Made by a program: the position numbers and the translations under genes. DNA of 5,536 nt, from positions 1 to 5,536 of the forward strand of contig JAJRPT010000114.1 in the NCBI GenBank assembly GCA_024280675.1. Direction: 5' to 3'. This DNA comes from Bacteroidota bacterium (GTDB taxonomy: Bacteria > Bacteroidota > Ignavibacteria > Kapaibacteriales > UBA2268). Positions within the stretch are counted from its first letter, which is position 1. Every line of letters begins with the position of its first letter. The notes under the pieces were generated by a model. The model saw nothing but the letters and a program-made list of their open reading frames with translations, was not told the origin of the DNA and did no database searches. Positions 1-5,400 of the stretch are shown one piece after another.

Positions 1-69
1 AAGCCACTCCCAATGCAAAGCGACCGATGGTGCGTTGTAAGAAGATAATTCTTCGCTTTTAAAAGTCAT
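1..69 (-). CDS. Possible 5' end of an unidentified gene, cut by the window edge
   Basis: On the minus strand an ATG at 69-67 opens a frame that stays open for 23 codons to base 1, starting MTFKSEELSSYNAPS and ending in ALHWEWL. It would lie 10 bases downstream of the TPR gene's stop, so the two could be co-transcribed. I do not recognise the product. Against it: there is no clear Shine-Dalgarno sequence, and the ATG sits at the edge of a small hairpin that might be a terminator. A competing plus-strand frame, open from base 3 to a TAA at 60-62, could be the tail of a gene entering from the left. The stretch is too short to decide. Confidence 0.3.
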   Translation of the reverse strand, partial: MTFKSEELSSYNAPSVALHWEWL

Positions 70-81
70 AAGGTGTGACTT
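63..81 (-). terminator. Weak terminator-like hairpin at the end of the TPR gene
   Basis: AAGTCA (63-68) and TGACTT (76-81) are perfect inverted repeats around a 7-base loop. Read on the minus strand, the stem overlaps the TPR gene's stop codon and is followed by TTTT before A residues. The stem has only 6 pairs, two of them G-C, and the U run is short, so termination would be weak. It may be a chance palindrome. Confidence 0.22.
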
Positions 82-721
82 AATTGTTGTATTCTTCGAT
101 GTCTTGAATGAGGCGTTTCACCTCGGTCGAGAGTCCGTCTTTATCTCCTCGGAGTTCCATATACTTGTCAAAATCTTCTAGGGCTAAGTCGTAGAATTTG
201 AGTGCTTGGTTTGAAATTGCTCGACCGTAATAGGCAAGACCGTAATCTGGGTTGAGCTGGATTACTTTGTTGTAATCGGTGAGGGCGGCGTGGTAATTTT
301 TATTATAGTAATTTGCATTTCCACGTCCGTAGATTGCTTCTGGGTAATCGCTTGAGAGCTTGGTCGAGAGTGTAAATGATTGAATGGCATCATCGAATTG
401 ACCAAGTTTTGTTCGGCAGATGCCAATGCCGTAATGTGCTTCGAAATAATTTCTGTCGATTTCGATTGTTTTTTCAAAATCGATTAGCGCTTCTTGGTAA
501 TTTTCGAGGTAGTAGTTGGCAAGTCCACGTCCGTAGTGGGCTGGGGCGTAGTCGGGGTTCTTCTGAGTTGCCTTGGTATAATTTTCAAGTGCTGCCTCGT
601 AATCTTTTATTTGAATAGCATTAAAGGCCGTAGAAAGGAAGCCACTGCTTTGGTTTGAGAAAACCTCAGCAAGGCTAAAAGATAGAATTAGAATTAAACA
701 AAGACCGATTTTCTTTTTCAT
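80..721 (-). CDS. Exported TPR-repeat protein
   Basis: This 213-residue protein starts with an apparent Sec signal peptide (lysines 2-4, hydrophobic stretch about 5-18, likely cleavage near residues 18-23). Cys8 lies inside the hydrophobic stretch and does not form a lipobox, so the mature protein is probably periplasmic or secreted. The rest is five tetratricopeptide repeats: a degenerate one at about 27-60, then four with exact 34-residue spacing starting at A61, A95, A129 and A163. Each begins with an A-x-Y-G-x motif (AHYGR, AHYGI, AIYGR, AYYGR), and repeats 1, 2 and 4 end in a N/D-P/R-D/N-Y type turn. A short charged helix ends the chain at about 197-213. TPR arrays are protein-binding scaffolds; the partner cannot be told from sequence. 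The start is supported by a GGAA (minus strand, 730-727) about 6 bases before the ATG. It is transcribed away from gatB. Family assignment is secure; specific function is unknown. Confidence 0.9.
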   Translation of the reverse strand: MKKKIGLCLILILSFSLAEVFSNQSSGFLSTAFNAIQIKDYEAALENYTKATQKNPDYAPAHYGRGLANYYLENYQEALIDFEKTIEIDRNYFEAHYGIGICRTKLGQFDDAIQSFTLSTKLSSDYPEAIYGRGNANYYNKNYHAALTDYNKVIQLNPDYGLAYYGRAISNQALKFYDLALEDFDKYMELRGDKDGLSTEVKRLIQDIEEYNN

Positions 722-850
722 TTTATTTCCATTTTAATAATATTTCATTAATATTAGTATTAGTTAGTGCAAGATAGTTAAAAAAAAGAATTTTAATGAA
801 AGATTTTTTAAATTTGTGATGAATTAATTCCTTGATTTAATTAATTAAAA
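722..850. promoter_or_regulatory. Divergent AT-rich intergenic region with presumed promoters
   Basis: Both flanking genes start here and point outward, so the region should hold a promoter for each. I count 19 G+C in 129 bases (about 15%). For the TPR gene a minus-strand TTGCAC followed 16 bases later by TAATGA is a possible sigma70-like pair, but in such AT-rich DNA this is weak evidence. A 14-bp perfect palindrome, TTTAATTAATTAAA (836-849), ends one base before the gatB ATG. gatB has no Shine-Dalgarno sequence, only an A-rich leader. No riboswitch or T-box-like structure is apparent. Confidence 0.45.
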
Positions 851-2299
851 ATGATAGAGAAATATACTGTAGTTATTGGTTTGGAAGTTCACGCACAGTT
901 ACTCACCGAAAGCAAGGCGTTTTCGACGAGTTCTGCGTCCTATGGTGAGATGCCAAACTCTAATACAGACCCCGTGACTCTTGGTATGCCGGGGACTTTG
1001 CCAGTGTTAAATAAAAAGCTGGTTGAGTATGCGGTGAAGATGGGTTTGGCAACAAATTGTAAGATTCGGAAAAAATGCGGATTTGCTCGTAAGAATTATT
1101 TTTATCCTGACTTGCCAAAGGGTTATCAAATTTCCCAACACGAAGATCCGATTTGCTACGATGGGAAGGTCGAGATTGAGTTGGATGGAAAAAGAAAATT
1201 TATTGGGCTGACAAGGATTCACATGGAAGAAGATTCAGGGAAATCAATTCATGATCTTGACATTGATACTCTTCTTGATTTTAATAGAGCGGGAACTCCG
1301 CTTATTGAAATTGTATCGGAACCCCAGATTCGTTCTAGCCAGGAGGCTTATCAATACCTAACTCAGATTAAACAGATATTGTTGTATTTGGGGATTAGCA
1401 CTGGGAATATGGAGGAAGGTGCTTTGAGGTGCGATGCAAATATTTCAGTTATGCCAAAAGGCTCGTACAAGTTTGGGACGAGGACGGAGGTTAAAAATCT
1501 AAACAGCTTTAGGAATGTGCAAAAGGCGATTGATTATGAAGCAAGAAGGCAAGTTGAATTGATTGAGTCGGGCGGGGAGGTTATTCAACAAACCATGATG
1601 TGGGATGGCGGAGCCTCGGTCACAAGGGCGATGAGGTCTAAGGGTGATGCTGCCGATTATCGCTATTTTCCCGAGCCAGATTTGCCTGCATTGAATTTAT
1701 CGGATGAGTTTGTGAGTCGCTTAAATAATGAATTGCCAGAGCTTCCACTGGAGAAGAAGTATCGCCTAGTAGATGAGTACGGTTTGCCCGTCTATGATGC
1801 TGGAATTTTGGTTGAAGATCCAGAGCTGTCTGATTTGTTTGAGAAATCTTGCGGTATGTTGGAAAGTAAAAATAAGAATAATTACAAACTAGTATCCAAT
1901 TGGTTGATGCGAGACCTTCTCCAACTTAGGGCGGAGTTAGACGTGAAAATATCTGAGTTAGATTTGCCAGATTTTCTAATTCCAGAGCTGGTTGATTTGA
2001 TTTCAAGGGGTGAGATTTCTTCTTCTGTTGCAAAGGAAATATTCCCAGAATGCTTTCAAAATAAAACACATCCAAGCAAGGTGGTAGAGGAAAAAGGACT
2101 TTCTCAAGTCTCAGACGAAAGCCTGATTGACGGCTTAGCAAGAGAAATTGTGGAGGCAAACCCAGAACAGGTCGAGCAATACAAAGCTGGCAAAGACCGT
2201 GTACTAGGCTTTTTTGTGGGTCAGATAATGAAGAAGACCAAAGGCAAGGCAAACCCTAAACTGGTTTCAAATGCAGTGAAAAAATATTTGGATGCTTGA
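851..2299 (+). CDS. gatB: Aspartyl/glutamyl-tRNA(Asn/Gln) amidotransferase subunit B
   Basis: GatB is the tRNA-binding kinase/transamidase subunit of the cytoplasmic GatCAB complex. It activates the side-chain carboxylate of Glu-tRNA(Gln) or Asp-tRNA(Asn) with ATP, and ammonia delivered from GatA then makes the amide. The 482 residues match the family's usual length of about 475-500. Visible hallmarks are VIGLEVHAQL near the N-terminus (8-17), MPGTLPVLN, KNYFYPDLPKGYQISQ, MEEGALRCDANISV (from about 187, with Cys194), the EVKNLNSF segment, and RSKGDAADYRYFPEPDLP (about 262-279). The C-terminal part from about 330 is the helical GatB/YqeY tRNA-recognition domain, ending in GQIMKKTKGKANP...VSNAVKKYL. 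The ATG at 851 puts the GLEVH motif at the normal distance from the start. gatA and gatC are not adjacent, so the complex would be assembled from unlinked genes. Very secure. Confidence 0.98.
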   Translation: MIEKYTVVIGLEVHAQLLTESKAFSTSSASYGEMPNSNTDPVTLGMPGTLPVLNKKLVEYAVKMGLATNCKIRKKCGFARKNYFYPDLPKGYQISQHEDPICYDGKVEIELDGKRKFIGLTRIHMEEDSGKSIHDLDIDTLLDFNRAGTPLIEIVSEPQIRSSQEAYQYLTQIKQILLYLGISTGNMEEGALRCDANISVMPKGSYKFGTRTEVKNLNSFRNVQKAIDYEARRQVELIESGGEVIQQTMMWDGGASVTRAMRSKGDAADYRYFPEPDLPALNLSDEFVSRLNNELPELPLEKKYRLVDEYGLPVYDAGILVEDPELSDLFEKSCGMLESKNKNNYKLVSNWLMRDLLQLRAELDVKISELDLPDFLIPELVDLISRGEISSSVAKEIFPECFQNKTHPSKVVEEKGLSQVSDESLIDGLAREIVEANPEQVEQYKAGKDRVLGFFVGQIMKKTKGKANPKLVSNAVKKYLDA

Positions 2300-2346
2300 A
2301 TTTATTAATACAAAAAAACAGAAAATTAATTTAAAATTTTTTAGAT

Positions 2347-2350
2347 AGGA
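2347..2350 (+). promoter_or_regulatory. Ribosome binding site that decides the E1 start
   Basis: AGGA ends 2 bases before an ATG at 2353 but 8 bases before a second in-frame ATG at 2359. Normal spacing favours 2359, so the protein would begin MAEKVNENKK and not MEMAEK. The difference is two residues. The inference rests on spacing alone. Confidence 0.55.
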
Positions 2351-2358
2351 AAATGGAA

Positions 2359-4830
2359 ATGGCAGAAAAAGTAAATGAAAATAAAAAACGACGTGGAAGA
2401 CCCGCAAAAGAAAAAACATCTGAAGAAATAAGCAAAGCCCCAATACCAAAACGACGTGGAAGACCCGCAAAAGAAAAAACATCTGAAGAAACAAGCAAAG
2501 CCACAATACCAAAAAGGCGTGGAAGACCCGCAAAAGAAAAAACACCAGACGAAACAAGCAAAGCCTCAAAACCAAAAAGGCGTGGTAGACCCGCAAAAAG
2601 CAAAACAAGTGAAGTTAAAACTTCGCCCAAGAATGTATCTAAAATAAAAAGTGAAACATCTCATTCGATGTTCAAACTCATGCGTGAGATTCCAGTTTAT
2701 GGAAACGCTAAAGACCTTCGCAATGGTCATTATCGTCCAGAGAAAAATGAATATGAAATTGTAAAAATGTTGCTCAAAGGAAAAGAAATTGATGTAGAGT
2801 TGTTTTCTGATTTTGATTTTTCTGGATTTGAAAACAAGGAACTGATTTCACTCTACAAAACTGGGCATATTGCCAGACGCTTGGACGAAAAAGCAGCACT
2901 TTATTTGAAGATGGCAAAGGGCTGGTCATACCATGCAGCCGTTGGCGGTCACGACGGGATTCAAATGGCACTGGGGCAAATATTCAGACCGAAAAAAGAC
3001 CATCTCTTTCCCTATTATCGTGATTTTATCACATCAATTTCGGCTGGGATGACACCTGTGGAAATTATATTGAACGGACTCTCAAAAGCAAGTGATTTGG
3101 CAAGTGGAGGAAGGCATATGTCCAATCATTTTGCAAAGCCAGATGACAATATCTACAATGTTTCCTCATGCACTGGGAATCACTCCCAACATGCCTCTGG
3201 GCTTGGCAGGGCAATTAAAAAGTATGGCGGTGACGAAGTGGTTTATTATTCTGGTGGGGATTCGGCTTGTGCCGAAGGGTATTTCTACGAGGCCGTTGCT
3301 GCGGCATCATTCGACAAAGCACCCGTTGTATTCGTCATCCAGAATAATCAATTTGGGATTTCTGTCCCAATCGACGAGGTAAATGACAATCTCGTCGTTT
3401 CAGATTCGTATTCTGGAATCAGGAATTTGAAGATAATCGAATGCGATGGACGTGACTTTTTTGCGTCATTTAAAGCCTTAAAAGACGCTCAACAATACAC
3501 TCTTGCGGGCAAAGGCCCTGCAATGGTTCACGCCGAATGCGACCGAATTGGCTCTCATTCTAATTCTGACAATCACATCGGATACAGAAGTGATGATGAA
3601 AGAATGGTGATTTCTGTTCGTGATCCACTGATGCAATTCCGCTACCATTTACTCAATCGTGGAGTGGCTACCCTTGAGGAAATTGAAGTGCTCGAAGAGT
3701 CAAACAAACAAGAAATATTTGCAGCAGCGGACAAGGCCGAAGCAGCCGCAAATGCCGATGGGAAGACTTGGCGTGAGTTCATTTATGCTCCAGCTTATTC
3801 AACTGAATCCGATGGCAAAGAGATTGAAATTCCAGCAGATGCAAAAGAAGTTTCATTGCTTGATGGAATAAATTATTCACTAAAACAAGAGTTCCGGGCA
3901 AACGAAAACACATTCCTTTGGGGGCAAGATATTGGCAAGGGTGGAGTCTTCAATGTCGTCAAAGGTATGCCAGAGGAGTTTGGCAAACGCAGGGTATTCA
4001 ATTCTCCGATTGCCGAAGATATGATAATGGGAACCGCATTTGGTTTTTCTCACTACCGTGATGATATTCGTGTGGTAATTGAGGGTGCTGAATTTGCCGA
4101 CTATATTTACCCAGCAATGGAGCAATACTTGGAAATGGCACATTCATATTGGCGAACAAATGGTCAGAATTGCCCGAATGTGACAATGAGACTTGCCAGT
4201 GGTGGATATATCCAAGGTGGGATTTATCACTCTCAAAATGTTGAAGGGATATTGACAACAATTCCTGGTGTTCGCATAGTTCAGCCGGCATTTGCTGATG
4301 ATGCGATTGGATTGCTCAGAAATTGCATTCGCTCCAAAGGTCCATCAATAGTTCTTGAGCCAAAATTCTTATATAATTTCAAACAAGCATACGGTCCACT
4401 CCCCCCAGATGATTTTGTGATTCCGTTCGGCAAAGGTAAAGTACGCAGGCATGGGACGGACGTAACTGTGATTACTTACGGAACGGCTGTTCATATGTCT
4501 TTGTTTGCAGCTGAGCAACTGGAAAAAGAAGGTATTTCTGTGAAGATATTTGATCTCCGCTCATTGTTGCCATGGGACCGTGAAGGTGCGATTGCTTTGG
4601 CTAAGGAAACTGGACGTTGTATTGTCATTCACGAGGATATGAAGACTGGCGGATTCGGTGGTGAGATAGCATCGACCATTCAAGAAGCTGCATTTGAACA
4701 TCTTGACGCGCCAGTCATGCGACATGGTTCGGAGGATTGTTGGGTGGGCTTTGCAAAAGTGTTTGAAGATGAGATTCTTATTCAGATTCCTGATGTTACG
4801 GCTGCTATTCGCAGATGTGCAAAGTATTGA
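2359..4830 (+). CDS. Fused 2-oxoacid dehydrogenase E1 (alpha-beta) with N-terminal AT-hook-like tail
   Basis: E1 of a pyruvate- or branched-chain-type 2-oxoacid dehydrogenase complex: thiamine-diphosphate-dependent decarboxylation of a 2-oxoacid and transfer of the acyl group to lipoyl-E2. Alpha and beta subunits are fused in one chain of 823 residues. Residues 1-103 form a lysine-rich, probably disordered tail with KRRGRPAK at 10, 31, 52 and 73. The alpha half (about 104-470) has a cofactor motif written GDS-X26-NN (D301, N329-N330; the usual form is GDG) and a phospho-loop-like HSNSD...YR from H400. The beta half (about 495-823) has WGQDIGKGGVF, SPIAED with the expected catalytic Glu553, and IYHSQ with His624. 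Substrate (pyruvate, 2-oxoisovalerate or other) cannot be assigned, so no symbol is given. gatB ends 59 bases upstream with no terminator between, so co-transcription is possible. The last 145 bases are duplicated downstream and are probably a replaced 3' end. Confidence 0.95.
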   Translation: MAEKVNENKKRRGRPAKEKTSEEISKAPIPKRRGRPAKEKTSEETSKATIPKRRGRPAKEKTPDETSKASKPKRRGRPAKSKTSEVKTSPKNVSKIKSETSHSMFKLMREIPVYGNAKDLRNGHYRPEKNEYEIVKMLLKGKEIDVELFSDFDFSGFENKELISLYKTGHIARRLDEKAALYLKMAKGWSYHAAVGGHDGIQMALGQIFRPKKDHLFPYYRDFITSISAGMTPVEIILNGLSKASDLASGGRHMSNHFAKPDDNIYNVSSCTGNHSQHASGLGRAIKKYGGDEVVYYSGGDSACAEGYFYEAVAAASFDKAPVVFVIQNNQFGISVPIDEVNDNLVVSDSYSGIRNLKIIECDGRDFFASFKALKDAQQYTLAGKGPAMVHAECDRIGSHSNSDNHIGYRSDDERMVISVRDPLMQFRYHLLNRGVATLEEIEVLEESNKQEIFAAADKAEAAANADGKTWREFIYAPAYSTESDGKEIEIPADAKEVSLLDGINYSLKQEFRANENTFLWGQDIGKGGVFNVVKGMPEEFGKRRVFNSPIAEDMIMGTAFGFSHYRDDIRVVIEGAEFADYIYPAMEQYLEMAHSYWRTNGQNCPNVTMRLASGGYIQGGIYHSQNVEGILTTIPGVRIVQPAFADDAIGLLRNCIRSKGPSIVLEPKFLYNFKQAYGPLPPDDFVIPFGKGKVRRHGTDVTVITYGTAVHMSLFAAEQLEKEGISVKIFDLRSLLPWDREGAIALAKETGRCIVIHEDMKTGGFGGEIASTIQEAAFEHLDAPVMRHGSEDCWVGFAKVFEDEILIQIPDVTAAIRRCAKY
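2386..2598 (+). repeat. 63-bp tandem repeat encoding four AT-hook-like motifs
   Basis: Three full units start at 2386, 2449 and 2512, and a partial fourth runs 2575-2598. Each unit encodes 21 residues beginning KRRGRPAK, followed by an acidic/Ser-Thr spacer such as EKTSEE. Units 1 and 2 differ at only 2 of 63 bases; units 2 and 3 differ at about 7, including a CGA-to-AGG arginine codon switch. The period is a multiple of three, so gain or loss of a unit by slippage would keep the frame. Similarity between neighbouring units suggests fairly recent expansion. Confidence 0.92.
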
Positions 4831-4853
4831 GTTAAGTTGTGATTTTTTAAATC
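4686..4853 (+). repeat. Upstream copy of the duplicated E1 3' end
   Basis: Direct repeat partner of 5084-5250, with a constant offset of 398 bases through the stop codon. The first 36 bases (4686-4721) are identical in both copies. The coding part as a whole matches at 128 of 145 bases by my hand alignment. Similarity continues past the stop into TTGTGA and a T run followed by AAATC, with a one-base length difference. This copy completes the intact E1 gene but is not followed by the terminator hairpin that follows the other copy. Confidence 0.93.
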
Positions 4854-5119
4854 AAGGGTATCATGTATAAATATTTTATTCTTTTTTTTATTATTATTTC
4901 ATCTTGCACAAGCCCAAAAGCAAATTCTGATGCTAGAGGTTTAGACAATAAAGAACTTGATAGTACTAGAGTTGAAAAATCTAGCTATACAATTAGGTGC
5001 AAAGGAATTGTTGAAAATGGAGATAGATGTAAAAGAATAGTTAAAGATTCAAATTATTGTTGGCAACACAAATAAAATTTAGGAGCTGCATTTGAACATC
5101 TTGACGCGCCAGTCATGCG
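4722..5119 (+). mobile_element. Putative 398-bp cassette inserted into the 3' end of the E1 gene
   Basis: One repeat period, counted from the end of one 36-bp identical core to the end of the other. It contains a replacement E1 3' end, the AT-rich lipoprotein gene, and the left part of the displaced original end. Gene-to-repeat packing is tight: only 8 bases separate the lipoprotein stop from the downstream repeat. The layout resembles integration that restores the 3' end of its target gene, or a two-ended homologous exchange. No integrase, transposase or terminal inverted repeat is present, so any movement would need help from elsewhere. The duplication is seen directly; mobility is inference. 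Confidence 0.4.
4863..5075 (+). CDS. Small lipoprotein with C-terminal CX9CX9CX2H (YCWQH) motif
   Basis: This 70-residue protein starts with a lipoprotein signal peptide: Lys3, a hydrophobic stretch at 4-12, then lipobox I-S-S-C with Cys15 as the lipidated residue. The mature form would be a 56-residue membrane-anchored protein. After a charged linker, the C-terminus has Cys46, Cys56, Cys66 and His69 in evenly spaced CX9CX9CX2H order, within RCKGIVENGDRCKR and NYCWQHK. This resembles a small domain family common in Bacteroidota (I believe DUF5763), whose function I do not know; metal binding is plausible from the ligand pattern only. G+C is about 27% (57 of 213), far below the neighbouring E1 gene (28 and 30 of 60 in two sampled lines), which suggests foreign origin. 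AAGGG (4854-4858) precedes the ATG by 4 bases. It lies between the two copies of the E1 3' end and may be transcribed by read-through from E1. Confidence 0.85.
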   Translation: MYKYFILFFIIISSCTSPKANSDARGLDNKELDSTRVEKSSYTIRCKGIVENGDRCKRIVKDSNYCWQHK

Positions 5120-5228
5120 TCACGCAAGTGAGGATTGCTGGGTGGGCTTTGCAAAAGTGTTTGAAGATGAGATTTTGATTCAGATTCCAGATGTTGTTTC
5201 AGCAATTCGCAGATGTGCAAAGTATTGA
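5084..5228 (+). pseudogene. Displaced 3' fragment of an E1 beta-domain gene
   Basis: The fragment encodes the last 47-48 residues of an E1 beta domain (from AAFEHLDAPVM to RRCAKY and a TGA at 5226-5228) in the frame of the intact gene, with no internal stop and no indel. It has no start of its own and nothing upstream of 5082 matches E1. Against the intact copy, 10 codons differ: 7 synonymous (including Ser TCG/AGT and Leu CTT/TTG) and 3 giving Gly/Ala, Thr/Val and Ala/Ser. That pattern means the two ends diverged as working genes in separate lineages before being brought together. It is probably the original end of the resident gene, since the E1-type terminator follows it. Translation is unlikely. 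Confidence 0.88.
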
Positions 5229-5250
5229 ATCGCATTGTGACTTTTAAATC
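5084..5250 (+). repeat. Downstream copy of the duplicated E1 3' end
   Basis: Direct repeat partner of 4686-4853. Bases 5084-5119 are identical to 4686-4721. After that, 17 differences fall in the remaining 109 coding bases. Similarity ends around AAATC at 5246-5250, a few bases before the terminator hairpin. Confidence 0.93.
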
Positions 5251-5256
5251 ATCAAG

Positions 5257-5289
5257 CTCTGCTTCCAATTTGGAATCAGAGTTTTTTTT
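5257..5289 (+). terminator. Rho-independent terminator
   Basis: Stem CTCTG-C-TTCCAA, one-base loop T, then TTGGAA-T-CAGAG (5257-5281), with a single C/T mismatch. Eight T residues follow (5282-5289). Flanking A residues at 5254-5255 can pair with the T run. It lies 28 bases after the stop of the displaced E1 end and would end transcripts of E1 and the lipoprotein gene. It is absent after the upstream copy. Confidence 0.88.
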
Positions 5290-5337
5290 GTTACTTTGAT
5301 AAAAATATGTTTTTACATTTCAAAAAAGGGATTCGCT

Positions 5338-5400
5338 ATGAAATATTTGTTTACAGCTCTGTTGTTTATTTTTATTACAGTTAGCCTCAAATCACAATGA
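5338..5400 (+). CDS. 20-codon signal-peptide ORF ahead of the isomerase
   Basis: The ATG at 5338 is preceded by AAAGGG with 7-base spacing. It opens a 20-residue frame (MKYLFTALLF... ending LKSQ) that stops at TGA 5398-5400. Lysine at position 2, a hydrophobic core at about 3-15 and a small polar end make it a textbook export signal; cleavage just before Q is common in Bacteroidota. A free signal peptide has no evident use. The stop overlaps the ATG of the downstream isomerase in the -1 frame. One extra base near 5395-5397 would fuse the two into a secreted isomerase beginning SQMKTDKG after the signal. It is therefore either the severed 5' end of that gene or a short leader for translational coupling. 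Confidence 0.55.
   Translation: MKYLFTALLFIFITVSLKSQ

Noticed and set aside
851..2299. Absence of gatA and gatC beside gatB as a sign of gene loss
   Set aside because: Unlinked gat genes are common in many bacteria, and the window is too small to judge.
2386..2598. Regular repeats as a CRISPR array
   Set aside because: Units are contiguous coding repeats with no unique spacers, and they encode a consistent 21-residue peptide in the frame of E1.
2267..2630. Long open frames on the minus strand and another plus-strand frame across the E1 N-terminus
   Set aside because: They arise from the 63-bp repeat, which keeps several frames open. Their products are repetitive and low-complexity, while the plus-strand E1 frame continues into a clear enzyme.
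4841..4853. GATTT-TTT-AAATC hairpin after the E1 stop as a terminator
   Set aside because: A 5-pair AT-rich stem with no following T run is too weak.
5084..5228. The downstream E1 fragment as a functional small gene (ATG at 5114)
   Set aside because: Any product would be only the last part of a beta domain, without active site. The AGGAG at 5081-5085 is not at a usable distance from an in-frame start.
5269..5298. TTTG ... TTACTTTG as a Bacteroidota-type promoter for the isomerase
   Set aside because: It overlaps the terminator hairpin, matches the TAnnTTTG box imperfectly and could be chance in T-rich DNA. It is left as a possibility and not annotated.
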